A stretch of DNA of 64,000 nucleotides from Ignavibacteria bacterium (GCA_016710985.1 JADJTX010000003.1:236269-300268), one strand, 5' to 3'; positions 47,671 through 56,562 are shown, numbered from the stretch's first letter. A program made the numbers and translations. Notes: generated from the letters alone by a model not told the origin.

Positions 47671-48180
47671 ATGATCATTAAAAATATATTTAAAATTGTT
47701 CTGACTCTGTTTACAGCACTTACTTTAACTTCCTGTACAAAAGATGTTCCACCCGAACTTCTAAGCAATAAGCAAAAAACACAGGAAAAACAGGAAAAAC
47801 CGCAAATGCCTGATGATTCTATTCACCGGAATTTAGTAAAAAAGGACAACTTTCATTCTACTGAAGAAAAATCAGGAGAAAGTAAAGACGGAATGAGTAA
47901 TGATGAAGTTGTGAAGTATACATCAGCAGCAGATGAAGCTGACACTAAATATCAGAAATCCAAATCTGAAACTGACAAAAAGACATGTATTGAAATGCAG
48001 TTGAAAGCAGCGAATTATCTTATGTTTGATGCCGATCTTCCTCCCAGAGATAAATATAAGCCCGCTTTGCAAAGATACAGAAGAGTACTTGAGCTCGATC
48101 CGAAAAACGAAGAAGCAATGGCTAATAAAACTGAGATTGAAGACATTTACAAATCCATGGGCAAACCAATTCCAAATTAA
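47671..48180 (+). CDS. Lipoprotein with C-terminal TPR-like motif
   Basis: A 169-residue lipoprotein: hydrophobic leader ending LTSC, a charged Lys/Gln/Glu-rich linker, then one TPR-like helix pair (YKPALQRYRRVLELDPKNEEAMANKTEI). It is 28 bases upstream of ccmE on the same strand, so it may belong to the cytochrome c maturation operon, where a TPR protein (CcmH/CcmI-like apocytochrome chaperone) would be expected. That link is inference; the sequence lacks the CcmH thioredoxin-like Cys pair. Confidence 0.65.
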   Translation: MIIKNIFKIVLTLFTALTLTSCTKDVPPELLSNKQKTQEKQEKPQMPDDSIHRNLVKKDNFHSTEEKSGESKDGMSNDEVVKYTSAADEADTKYQKSKSETDKKTCIEMQLKAANYLMFDADLPPRDKYKPALQRYRRVLELDPKNEEAMANKTEIEDIYKSMGKPIPN

Positions 48181-48208
48181 AATTATAAAACATTAATAAT
48201 AATATATC

Positions 48209-48601
48209 ATGAATGCCAAAACAATAACCGGGATTTTAATAATAGTAATATTTTTAGTTGTCGGTTTCTTTTCATTTTCAGAAAGCAACATAGAATATAC
48301 TAACTTTCAGAATGCATCATCAAATCATAAGACCTGCCAGGTAAAAGGAAGCTGGGTAAAAGATAAAGAAGCAAAATTTGATGCAAATACAAATGAATTC
48401 ATATTTTATATGAAAGATGAGAACAACACTGAAATGAAAGTGGTACTTGCAGGAGCCCGACCGAATAACTTTGAAATGGCGGAATCAGTTGTAGCAAAAG
48501 GAAAGATGAAAGACGGAAATTTTTATGCAAAGGAAGTTCTGACAAAGTGTCCTTCCAAATATGAGGGCAAAGGCGAAGACATACAAAAATCGGGGATCTA
48601 A
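48209..48601 (+). CDS. ccmE: CcmE heme chaperone, CXXXY variant
   Basis: A 130-residue protein: N-terminal membrane anchor (about residues 5-25), then an OB-fold with CQVKGSWV, FYMKDENNTEMKVVLAGARPNNFEMAESVVAKGKM-type segments and the end YAKEVLTKCPSKYEGKG. In standard CcmE the heme is held covalently by the His of HXXXY; here that position is Cys (CPSKY). CXXXY CcmE proteins are described in archaea and some bacteria (a variant of System I). It delivers heme to CcmF in the periplasm, and ccmF follows 26 bases later. Confidence 0.88.
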   Translation: MNAKTITGILIIVIFLVVGFFSFSESNIEYTNFQNASSNHKTCQVKGSWVKDKEAKFDANTNEFIFYMKDENNTEMKVVLAGARPNNFEMAESVVAKGKMKDGNFYAKEVLTKCPSKYEGKGEDIQKSGI

Positions 48602-48627
48602 TTTTAGTTTAACTTAACAATAATTTT

Positions 48628-51036
48628 ATGGGAACAACTATATTATATATAGGCTTTCTGTCATGTTTCATCTCTGCGGTGATGTATTTTTTCGCAAGCA
48701 GAGGGAATACAAAGATCATCGGTCCGGCAAGACTGATGTTTCATGTTTCTGTGATAATGACAATCTCGTCCGCAGCATATCTGCTTTATCTAATCATTAC
48801 ACACCAGTTTCAGTATACTTATGTCTGGAACTACAGCTCAAAAGATCTTCCCATCAATCTTCTTGCTTCGACTTTCTACGCAGGACAGGAAGGCAGTTTT
48901 CACCTTTGGGCTTTTATGATGGCGATACTTGGTATATTTCTGATGGGTTATCTAAAAAGCAGGGATAGCGATAAATCATTAAGTCACAGCACTGAATCAG
49001 ATAAAGGTCCGTATGAACCGCTTGTAATGTTCACGTTCGCTTTGATACAATCATTCCTGCTGTTCATAATGATCATTAAATCTCCTTACATGTATGTCTG
49101 GGAATCATTTCCAAAAGATGTAACAATCGGATTTGTTCCTGAGGACGGTAGAGGTTTGAATCCGCTGCTTCAGAATTTCTGGATGACAATTCATCCTCCG
49201 ATTCTCTTTGCAGGTTTTTCTTCTCTTGCAATTCCTTTTTGTTTTGCTATAGCGGCATTGGTGAAAAACAGTTACAACAGGTGGCTCAAGCTTGTGCTGC
49301 CATGGACTCTATTCTCCGGAATGGTTTTAGGTGTTGGAATTATGCTCGGCGGCTTCTGGGCTTACGGTGTACTTGGATGGGGCGGATACTGGGGATGGGA
49401 TCCGGTAGAAAATTCTTCATTCGTTCCATGGATAGTAATTGTAGCAGCTATTCACTCAATGATAGCTGAAGAGAAAACAGGTAAGTTCAAAAAAACAAGT
49501 CTTCTGCTTGCAATAACAGCATTCATACTTGTTCTTTATTCAACGTTTCTCACAAGAAGCGGAGTCCTTGGAGATGCATCAGTTCATTCATTTGTAGATC
49601 CGGGACAGGAAGTTTATTTATTCCTGATTGTTTTCCTTTCCCTTTTCGGAGCCGGAGGTATCGGATTAATATTATTCAGATGGAAAAGTCTGGGTTCAGC
49701 AAAAACAGAACCCGCTGATATATTATCGAGAGAGTCTGCAGTTTTTGTAGGAGCAATTACACTTTGTGCGACTGCATTGGTTATCTTTGTCGGAACAAGC
49801 TGGCCGATATTTTCCAAGGCAACAGTTGATCCTGCATTTTATAATAAAATGAATCTTCCGCTGGCGATTCTGATTGCAGCCATTAACGGTACAAGTATTT
49901 TACTTGCCTGGAAACACACGGAAGAAAAAAGATTCTTTAAAAGTTTGTACGTACCTCTCATACTTACAGGAATAGTTACAACAACTCTTGTAATATTAGG
50001 AATTCATGATGTACTCATAGCAATATTCGCAGCAGCAGCTTTGTTCGCTTTATTCATTAATGCAAACATTGCGATCAAAATATTTTCAAAGAATAATCTC
50101 AAAGCCGGACCTTACGTTGCTCACCTTGGAATAATGATCTTATTTCTCGGCATCATAGGTTCTTCAAAATATTCTGAAGAAGTAAATCTGTCTCTGCCTT
50201 TAAATGAAACTAAGTCTGCATTAGATTATGATCTAACTTACAAAGGAGCAACTCCGTTTGGAGAAAATCAGGATAAATATCATTTCAATGTAGTGGTCGA
50301 AAAAGACGGCAAAGGATTTCTCCTTCAGCCTGTTATGTTCTACAGTGAATATTCACAGGGAATAATGAAGAATCCTGACATTGCCAATCTCGGTGTTAAA
50401 GATGTATATCTGTCTCCTATGTCCCTGGAATCTCCGAAATCATTCAGTGACAACGATGTTGTTGCTTTTAAAAAGGGAGAAGAAAAGGAAGTGAAGGGGC
50501 TTAAAGTAAAGTTTGTTGATTTCGACAGATCAAAATTCTCTCAGGAGTCAATGAGCGAAGGTAAAGATAATACTATCGGCGCTGAATTTGAAATTACTTA
50601 TGACGGCAAGACGGAAAAGGTCATCGCTGAACAGTTAATGACAAACGGAAATACAGAAAACGTTCCTGTCACTCTTAAAGCAACTGATAAATATACATTT
50701 ATGCTTACACACATTGCCATCGCGGGTGAATCGACAGCCGATCTGGCCATCATTGATGAATCAGCTCCTTCAGTACAGAATCCCGAAACGCTTGTTCTGA
50801 CGGCAAGCATCAAACCATTCATTAATCTTGTATGGGGCGGCACGATCATCATGGCTCTCGGATTCTTCTTCTCACTTTATGGAAGAGCCAAAAGATTCAA
50901 ACAAAGTCAGGCTAAGGAATCTCGTAGCATTGCGAAAAATGGTAATGAAAATGGTAATGGTAATGGAAACGGTAATGGACATAACCATCACAAGAACGGT
51001 CATAAGAAAGTTCACGAAGAAGCTCATAAACAATAA
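48628..51036 (+). CDS. ccmF: CcmF-type heme lyase of cytochrome c maturation
   Basis: An 802-residue polytopic protein with about 15 hydrophobic segments. The Trp-rich WWD signature is GWGGYWGWDPVENSSFVPW, preceded by GGFWAYGVL, and histidines flank it. A large periplasmic domain of about 230 residues precedes the last helix. It attaches heme to CXXCH apocytochromes. The C-terminal tail is unusual: an Asn-Gly repeat running into a His-rich stretch (HNHHKNGHKKVHEEAH), possibly metal-binding. ccmABC are not in the window. The many multiheme cytochromes encoded convergently just downstream are obvious clients. Confidence 0.93.
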   Translation: MGTTILYIGFLSCFISAVMYFFASRGNTKIIGPARLMFHVSVIMTISSAAYLLYLIITHQFQYTYVWNYSSKDLPINLLASTFYAGQEGSFHLWAFMMAILGIFLMGYLKSRDSDKSLSHSTESDKGPYEPLVMFTFALIQSFLLFIMIIKSPYMYVWESFPKDVTIGFVPEDGRGLNPLLQNFWMTIHPPILFAGFSSLAIPFCFAIAALVKNSYNRWLKLVLPWTLFSGMVLGVGIMLGGFWAYGVLGWGGYWGWDPVENSSFVPWIVIVAAIHSMIAEEKTGKFKKTSLLLAITAFILVLYSTFLTRSGVLGDASVHSFVDPGQEVYLFLIVFLSLFGAGGIGLILFRWKSLGSAKTEPADILSRESAVFVGAITLCATALVIFVGTSWPIFSKATVDPAFYNKMNLPLAILIAAINGTSILLAWKHTEEKRFFKSLYVPLILTGIVTTTLVILGIHDVLIAIFAAAALFALFINANIAIKIFSKNNLKAGPYVAHLGIMILFLGIIGSSKYSEEVNLSLPLNETKSALDYDLTYKGATPFGENQDKYHFNVVVEKDGKGFLLQPVMFYSEYSQGIMKNPDIANLGVKDVYLSPMSLESPKSFSDNDVVAFKKGEEKEVKGLKVKFVDFDRSKFSQESMSEGKDNTIGAEFEITYDGKTEKVIAEQLMTNGNTENVPVTLKATDKYTFMLTHIAIAGESTADLAIIDESAPSVQNPETLVLTASIKPFINLVWGGTIIMALGFFFSLYGRAKRFKQSQAKESRSIAKNGNENGNGNGNGNGHNHHKNGHKKVHEEAHKQ

Positions 51037-51080
51037 GTTACTTTAAGATTCATAAGATTCATAAGAACCATGTAGCATTA

Positions 51081-51113
51081 AAGCCGGAGATAGTTTTTTT
51101 CCGGCTTTTTTTT
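51081..51113 (+). terminator. Terminator after ccmF
   Basis: Stem AAGCCGG (51081-51087) / CCGGCTT (51101-51107), extended by A and T, followed by a run of eight Ts. 44 bases beyond the ccmF stop. Confidence 0.9.
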
Positions 51114-51450
51114 ATTTATGCATTTTAAAATTTGAGATGTATATGACCATAGAATCTCGAATGTTAATACGCCGGTGAAAATTGATTTTGGGAACAATCA
51201 TTTCCGGTCAGCACACAGGATAAATGCCTTATTTATAAAATATTTACCGCCCGAAAGATTACTTCCATTGAAATAAACTGTGTATTTCCATGTCCTAAAA
51301 TATTTTAAGGCAATGAATAAAAGAGTTTTCGTCTTCTTTACCTGACAGGAATATCTTAGACAATGGCTCAGATATCTTATACTTTTATAATTGTAAGTAT
51401 TAAAGAATCCTACATATGAACTACTAAGATTTACATCTGCGTTCCATAGA

Positions 51451-51786
51451 AGTTTCCCCGGGTTCCAGAGGGGTTTACCTGCATAACGCAGAAGTTTCCC
51501 TCTGATACAGAGTGGTTTCCCTGTGGTGCGCAGTGGTTTCCCCTGTGGTGCGCAGTGGTTTCCCTCTGGCACTCAGTGGTTTCCCTGTGGTACTCAGTGG
51601 TTTCCCTCCGGTACGCAGTGGTTTCCCTGTGGTACTCAGTGGTTTCCCTCCGGTACGCAGTGGTTTCTCTCTGTTACTCAGTGGTTTCCCTCTGGCACTC
51701 AGTGGTTTCCCCGTGATACTTGGTGGTTTCCCTGCGGTACTCAGTGGTTTCCCTCTGGTACTGAGTGGTTTCCTGCGGAGTGCAGA
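51451..51786. repeat. 21-bp minisatellite, 16 units
   Basis: The 911-base spacer 51037-51947 holds a terminator, a plain stretch, and this array. Units have the consensus GGTTTCCCTSTGGTACTCAGT, mostly exactly 21 bases (unit 5 has one extra C near 51541). It is GC-rich against an AT-rich neighbourhood. Since 21 bases is seven codons and few stops occur, three frames stay open: the minus strand reads GKPLSTx repeats and the plus strand reads WFPSGTQ-type repeats. There are no spacers between units, so it is not CRISPR. Confidence 0.92.
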
Positions 51787-51947
51787 AATTAATAAAAGCT
51801 GAAATTTTTTCTGTAAATGCACTATAAAATTTTGTAACAGGTTTTAAGGATCTTCGATATTGTCCGGTAATAATATTTTAGAATAATATGAAACCTACGT
51901 GTAGCCGTCGGCATAAATTTCTAAGAAGTTAAAAGAAGCATAAGAAA

Positions 51948-52139
51948 TTACTTCTCAAGAATTCTCAAAGGCAAAGGTTTCTTCGCGGGCTCGGGAGTAG
52001 CAAAATATTTGAACATCAATAAAGCAAGAGTACTATAAATAAAGATCATACCTGCAATTAAAAAAGAAAATCCGGCCGGTACGTCATTTAATATCCCAAA
52101 AATATACGAGACAACTGAAAGTATTATTATGATTTTCAT
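51948..52139 (-). CDS. Small two-helix membrane protein
   Basis: A 63-residue protein with two hydrophobic segments (about residues 1-22 and 25-46) and a basic tail (KKPLPLRILEK). ATG start at 52139. Function is unknown. It is the only plausible gene between the minisatellite and the cytochrome cluster and is on the cytochrome strand, but a terminator at 52401-52430 separates it from that cluster. Confidence 0.5.
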   Translation of the reverse strand: MKIIIILSVVSYIFGILNDVPAGFSFLIAGMIFIYSTLALLMFKYFATPEPAKKPLPLRILEK

Positions 52140-52186
52140 GGTCTGTTCAGAATTAAGCGGGAGACTCAGCGGGGACAGGTAGCCAC

Positions 52187-52250
52187 GGATGATGTTGCCC
52201 GCCTGATGTTCTATAGTTAAAGACGATGAGCTTACGGGCAGGCTTCATCC
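52187..52250. repeat. GC-rich inverted repeat in the 52140-52466 spacer
   Basis: The 327-base spacer has no gene. It contains an imperfect inverted repeat with arms GGATGATGTTGCCCG (52187-52201) and CGGGCAGGCTTCATCC (52235-52250), followed near 52303-52339 by nonamer-period words (CTCTGTGAAC, CTCCGTGTT, CTTTGTGCC, TCAGTGGTA). It looks like another dispersed spacer element rather than coding sequence. Confidence 0.45.
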
Positions 52251-52400
52251 ACCAACCACCGGCAGCTGGTCAGTTCTGAGGCTATTGATCCAAAAAATTC
52301 CTCTGTGAACCTCCGTGTTCTTTGTGCCTCAGTGGTAATTTCTTAGTTCTGAGAATGACTCGAGCAGGTTGGTTCATTAAGTTGTTCAGGGGGACGAAAA

Positions 52401-52430
52401 AAGCCGGTGTAAAATAATCTACACCGGCTT
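52401..52430. terminator. Terminator at the end of the cytochrome cluster
   Basis: Perfect 11-base arms AAGCCGGTGTA and TACACCGGCTT with an eight-base loop, with A run on one side and T run on the other. It ends transcription of the minus-strand cytochrome operon 36 bases after its last stop codon, and can work on both strands. Confidence 0.92.
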
Positions 52431-52466
52431 TTTGTTATTATACTTCTCTTTCAAAAAATTACATAA

Positions 52467-53402
52467 TCATTTGATCATAACACTTCTATAATCAGGACGA
52501 TAATTCACCTGCCCGTTCACATGCAGATCCTTATTGTAAATTACTCCCTGTGGATTTATCACCGTTCCGTGACAAACATAACAATTCGTTATTTGCAGTC
52601 CTTCCCAGTGTGAATATAAACCGCCGGGTCTCGGATTCGGATTTCCTGTGACAGGATCACCGTGACATGAGCCGCATTTCACGCTGTTAGGATCTGTCCA
52701 TACCGGAGCAGCAGCATTATTTCCGATCTCAAAATCGCCGTGACAATATACGTTTGAGCAGGTTGCTGTTTCCCTGTTCCATACCGGAGCAGGCGTAACT
52801 CCCGGAGTTGGTGTTTGTGCAAGCGTACCGAAAACTATTTCAGCTATTCCGTCGGGATTATCACCCAGATGATTCGGTGAATTAAATCCGCCCTCCAATG
52901 GAAGGTGACATTCATTACATTCTACGGGAGCTGAATACTTCGTCGAATCAAGATGGTAAACGTGAACACCGACACCTAATGTACTTATTTCATTTGAACC
53001 ATTGAGCGCGCTTGGAGGATTTGAATGTCCTGAAGCTCCGCCGTGGCAAAGGCGGCAGTTCTGCGGTCCGCCGGAAGATGTATGGCAGGTCAGACAGCTT
53101 GATCCAGTCGTGCCTCCTTTATAATCATTGCCGTGACACGATTTACACTGAGTAAGATTCCAGGCATTATTATCGTAAATATACTGTCCGTGAAAATCTG
53201 CAGAACTTTTGGAAGCTGCCGAAGTTGTGTCAGCCCATCCCGGAGGGTGAATTCCAAGTTCAGGCGCAGGCGCAAGATTGTTTTCAACTTCGCTGCATCC
53301 GACATAACTTAACGTGACGGCAATTGTAAAAAAGAACAGCAGATAAAATACTGTCAGCTTTTTCATTCTCATTAAGGAATTTATAATATTAGTTTTCATC
53401 AT
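52467..53402 (-). CDS. Heptaheme lipoprotein with CXXXXCH/CXXCH domain
   Basis: A 311-residue c-type cytochrome. The signal peptide ends in a lipobox-like LSYVGC, so it is probably lipid-anchored. Seven heme motifs: CKSCH, CLTCH, CRLCH, CNECH, CSNVYCH (CX4CH), CGSCH and CYVCH. The pair CSNVYCHG...CGSCHGDP matches the CxxxxCH/CxxCH domain described from Geobacter cytochromes. The ATG overlaps the stop of the 12-heme gene (ATGA), which implies translational coupling. Last gene of the cluster; likely the outer-surface terminus of the conduit. Confidence 0.9.
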   Translation of the reverse strand: MMKTNIINSLMRMKKLTVFYLLFFFTIAVTLSYVGCSEVENNLAPAPELGIHPPGWADTTSAASKSSADFHGQYIYDNNAWNLTQCKSCHGNDYKGGTTGSSCLTCHTSSGGPQNCRLCHGGASGHSNPPSALNGSNEISTLGVGVHVYHLDSTKYSAPVECNECHLPLEGGFNSPNHLGDNPDGIAEIVFGTLAQTPTPGVTPAPVWNRETATCSNVYCHGDFEIGNNAAAPVWTDPNSVKCGSCHGDPVTGNPNPRPGGLYSHWEGLQITNCYVCHGTVINPQGVIYNKDLHVNGQVNYRPDYRSVMIK

Positions 53403-54493
53403 TTGAAATCCTTTCCGTTAATATTAGGATTTAGATGGCACTGAACGCACACCGGATCCTGACCTGCTGCATCGTGACAGGACTGACAGGATTCTATATC
53501 CCGCCGCGCAAGCTGCGAGTGAAGTCCGCCTCCGGAGCTCACGTCCATCGTTGCAAAGTTCGGCTGCTGATGGCTCGAAGGAGCAATTCCCGTTACAGTA
53601 TTCCCGCCGTTCTGATGACACGAAGCGCAAAAGTCAACAGGACTGTGACAGGTATTACATTCAAAGCTTTTCTGATTTGCATCAAGACCGTGTGTATATA
53701 AATAATTTAAATTGTGAGCAGTTGTAAGTTTCTGCAGATCTCCCCTGTCCGTTCTTGTACCGTTGTCCTTCGTATAGTAAGGAGCGTAGAAATTATCTTT
53801 AGTATTGTTCCCTGTAAAATTCAACGGGCTGTGGCACGCCTGGCAGAAGTTATCGCTGTGACACATCATGCAGTTATTCTTCGAATTCACGCCTGCGGCC
53901 ATTGTATGCTCATTCAGGAAATTCGTCTTAAGGTGAGTTTTAGGAGTCAGGTTTGTCAGGTTATTATGACAGGTCTCACAGTCACTTGATGCTGTCTTGT
54001 TATCGTGGCATTTATAACAGCTTTCCATGTCCGGAAATCCTGCAGCGCTCTCCTTAGAAAATTTTACAGCATCGAGACCTTTATGACAATCTACGCATTT
54101 CTGATCTTTGGCATGATCCTTGTGAGAAAAGTTAAGCTCTCTGTCTGAAGATTTAAGTTTTTTGAAAACATTGTCATAGTGGCAAAGTTTACACTCCTTT
54201 GTATCCTTTACATCATGACAGCTTTCGCAGTCTTTCTTTTTCGGATTAAGGTTGTCTGATGATAAATTGGAAGTAAGAGCTTTGGTATGACAGTCCTCGC
54301 ATTTTACCTCAGCATCTACTGTATGGACCTTGTGGTTAAATTTTATAATGGGACTGTTATCATAGACCGCTTCAGTCCCGGCTGTCCTTTCCTTTTTAAC
54401 ATATTCGCTTTTTTCTTTTGACAGATAAGCAGTAGTAGTAAGAAACAAAACTACACCGCATAAAAACAGAAGATAGTACTTTGGAATTTTCAT
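53399..54493 (-). CDS. Dodecaheme c-type cytochrome
   Basis: A 364-residue secreted cytochrome with one N-terminal signal or anchor (YYLLFLCGVVLFLTTTAYL). Twelve CXXCH motifs are visible: CEDCH, CESCH, CKLCH, CVDCH, CYKCH, CETCH, CMMCH, CQACH, CNTCH, CASCH, CQSCH and CVQCH, with many extra His residues for axial ligation. About 30 residues per heme is the packing of electron-wire cytochromes. It lies between the beta-barrel gene and the lipoprotein gene, so it is the candidate to sit in or against the barrel. Overlaps the next gene by 4 bases. Confidence 0.93.
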   Translation of the reverse strand: MKIPKYYLLFLCGVVLFLTTTAYLSKEKSEYVKKERTAGTEAVYDNSPIIKFNHKVHTVDAEVKCEDCHTKALTSNLSSDNLNPKKKDCESCHDVKDTKECKLCHYDNVFKKLKSSDRELNFSHKDHAKDQKCVDCHKGLDAVKFSKESAAGFPDMESCYKCHDNKTASSDCETCHNNLTNLTPKTHLKTNFLNEHTMAAGVNSKNNCMMCHSDNFCQACHSPLNFTGNNTKDNFYAPYYTKDNGTRTDRGDLQKLTTAHNLNYLYTHGLDANQKSFECNTCHSPVDFCASCHQNGGNTVTGIAPSSHQQPNFATMDVSSGGGLHSQLARRDIESCQSCHDAAGQDPVCVQCHLNPNINGKDFK

Positions 54494-54514
54494 AATAATA
54501 AAATTTTAATGATC

Positions 54515-55819
54515 TTATAATTTACTGAACAGTCTGTATGTTACCCCGATCATAAATCTTGAATCAGTCTTGTATATCATGTTTGTCAGAAGCTGTCCCT
54601 GAGCATCCACGCTGAACTGCGGAGAAGGTCTGTAAGTAATTCCGAGCATGCCGCTGAATTGGTCCTGCCTTGTGGATGAATAATTTCCGAGACTGTAATT
54701 TGAATAATTCAGAGTGAGATTTCCTGACAGCTTAGAGCGGACAAGTTCTTTGTAAATATATCCCGTAGCTCCGTTTGATTCGCCCGCATATCCTGAATAG
54801 CCTGTATAATAGATACCGTACCAGGAGTTTTTAAAACCGGCCTGATATTCAAGAGAATTATCATCTATATAAATTAGATCAGCTATTGAAGCAAATAAAT
54901 TGATCCCGTTTTTTAAAGTGTAATCCATGCTTCCTTCAACCTGCTGATAGTGTGACAGAGGCCAGAACTGAGCCATTGTCCAGAAGGTAGTATTGTATGT
55001 CAGCTGCGCTCCTCTGTATTCGTAATCAGCAGATATCCTGAAATTCTTTATAGGGTAGCTTATGTTGAATTCCGCCTGATAGAATTTCTTGAGGTAAATA
55101 TCATAATATGCTTTTCCAAAGATCGTATAATTTTGTTTTCCTGTATAGCTTACATTAAATCCTGTCAGCTGCTGATCTCTTGAATCAGTTACAATCAACT
55201 CGTTAGTTGTATTGTATTCATTGTCAATTCTCGGCGCGTAATAAGGATCATATTTTTTTCTCTTCAGATAATAGCTGAGGGAAGCTGTCAGACCCTGATC
55301 TCCGTAATAATAGAATGTCGAACCGAAGATAAAATTGTTATTGAATTCAGAATAGCCGGTAAAATTATAATCACCCGGAGTCAGCGCACCTCCGAAGACG
55401 CTGATCTGATACTGTTTATTCATCCCGGCTTTATATCTTAAATTCAACCCGTCAACCGATCCGTTTCCTACGCCCGCAAAGACATATTGTCGACCGATCT
55501 GTACGTCAAGCGCATTCCACAGATTGGTTCCTTTTATGTATAAATTATAAAAAGAATAATCAAATCCGTCACCTGATTTATTAACGATATCTTCCTGTGT
55601 AAGAAGCGAAGTATTGAAGCTCCATTTCTTACTCTTATCATTGACACCAATAAGAAGGTTCTGATATCCTTTTAAGTGAGAAGTTTCAAAGTCGGGGTTG
55701 GTACTGTCAGCTCTTTCCCAGGAATAAAAATAAGTGCTTAACCTGAGATTCATAGTCTGAGCGTTTATTAAAGAAGATGTGAAGAGAAAAACGAAAATTA
55801 ACTTATAAAAATATTTCAT
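54515..55819 (-). CDS. Outer-membrane beta-barrel protein in cytochrome cluster
   Basis: A 434-residue protein with a signal peptide (MKYFYKLIFVFLFTSSLINAQ) and then alternating aromatic/polar strands throughout, rich in Tyr and Asn, ending in a short aromatic strand (IGVTYRLFSKL). This is a beta-barrel of roughly 18-22 strands by eye. No Cys occurs in the mature part. Porins encoded beside multiheme cytochromes (MtrB, OmbB, ExtD types) sheath electron wires across the outer membrane; the role here is inferred from position, not from homology. Confidence 0.78.
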   Translation of the reverse strand: MKYFYKLIFVFLFTSSLINAQTMNLRLSTYFYSWERADSTNPDFETSHLKGYQNLLIGVNDKSKKWSFNTSLLTQEDIVNKSGDGFDYSFYNLYIKGTNLWNALDVQIGRQYVFAGVGNGSVDGLNLRYKAGMNKQYQISVFGGALTPGDYNFTGYSEFNNNFIFGSTFYYYGDQGLTASLSYYLKRKKYDPYYAPRIDNEYNTTNELIVTDSRDQQLTGFNVSYTGKQNYTIFGKAYYDIYLKKFYQAEFNISYPIKNFRISADYEYRGAQLTYNTTFWTMAQFWPLSHYQQVEGSMDYTLKNGINLFASIADLIYIDDNSLEYQAGFKNSWYGIYYTGYSGYAGESNGATGYIYKELVRSKLSGNLTLNYSNYSLGNYSSTRQDQFSGMLGITYRPSPQFSVDAQGQLLTNMIYKTDSRFMIGVTYRLFSKL

Positions 55820-55821
55820 AA

Positions 55822-56385
55822 TTACTCCGGTTTAAATTTGTTATGTGCAATCATTTGCCATAAAGCTTCATAATCAAAAGGAATGTATGTAGGACTTTCC
55901 GGATTATGACAATTAATGCACCATTTCTCTTTTTCTGTATGAATTATTAGTCCTTTGCTTACTGATTTAACGCTGTCTTTCATAACACTTAGTTTTTTAT
56001 ATCCTGAGCCGGGTCCGTGACAGCTTTCACACTGCACTCCCTGACTCACTTCAAAAGTTGAGAGAAGCTCACTCTGATCAAAATCCTTTCCGAGTACATG
56101 GCATTTTATACACTGCTTTGTTTCAGATGCAGATGTTTTATATCCGAGTGACTTTGCAATACTGTCCGCAGCCGCAGTCTGAAGTGTAAGAAAAGCCACG
56201 GAGTGTTTTGAGCTTTTCCAGACCTCATATTGATTTCCCTGCTGTTCAGTACTGTGACAGGAATTTACACACGTGTTTACGCCGACATATTTATACTTTG
56301 ACTGAGATAAGTTGTAATCTGTTATTACTAAAATAACAGTGATTACAAATCCAACATTCAGAATAATAAACAATATGTCTTTCAT
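55822..56385 (-). CDS. Tetraheme cytochrome c554-like protein, copy A
   Basis: A protein of 187 residues from ATG 56385; a GTG at 56421 would add 12. An N-terminal membrane anchor (about residues 2-22) is followed by four heme motifs: CVNSCH (a CX3CH motif), CIKCH, CESCH and CINCH. The YVGVNTC opening, WKSSKHSVAF and GVQCESCHGPGSGY segments match the cytochrome c554 family. Copy B is next to it and has the same layout, including the CX3CH motif. Likely periplasmic electron carrier tethered to the inner membrane. Confidence 0.87.
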   Translation of the reverse strand: MKDILFIILNVGFVITVILVITDYNLSQSKYKYVGVNTCVNSCHSTEQQGNQYEVWKSSKHSVAFLTLQTAAADSIAKSLGYKTSASETKQCIKCHVLGKDFDQSELLSTFEVSQGVQCESCHGPGSGYKKLSVMKDSVKSVSKGLIIHTEKEKWCINCHNPESPTYIPFDYEALWQMIAHNKFKPE

Positions 56386-56487
56386 AGCAGCAATGATAAA
56401 TTCCTTTATAAAAATCTTCACGTAACAAACAAATCTTTTACGAACATTTATTACCGCATCGTTCAGGGGCTGTTAAAAAACTCTCCT

Positions 56488-56514
56488 CTTTCCCAAGTCT
56501 CCTGCCTGGGAAAG
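56488..56514 (-). terminator. Hairpin between the two c554-like genes
   Basis: Arms CTTTCCCA and TGGGAAAG with an 11-base loop in the 177-base gap; on the minus strand a T run follows seven bases after the stem. It could attenuate or process the operon transcript. Confidence 0.4.
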
Positions 56515-56562
56515 TCCAATTACGTTTAAATTTTCTTACCAGGAAAATAAACTTAAAATAAT

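Noticed and set aside
51451..51786. The 21-bp array as a CRISPR
   Set aside because: Units are contiguous with no unique spacers, vary at many positions, and no cas gene is near.
54515..55819. Naming the barrel as MtrB, OmbB or ExtD
   Set aside because: No diagnostic motif (such as the MtrB CXXC) is present, and the size differs; the role rests on context only.
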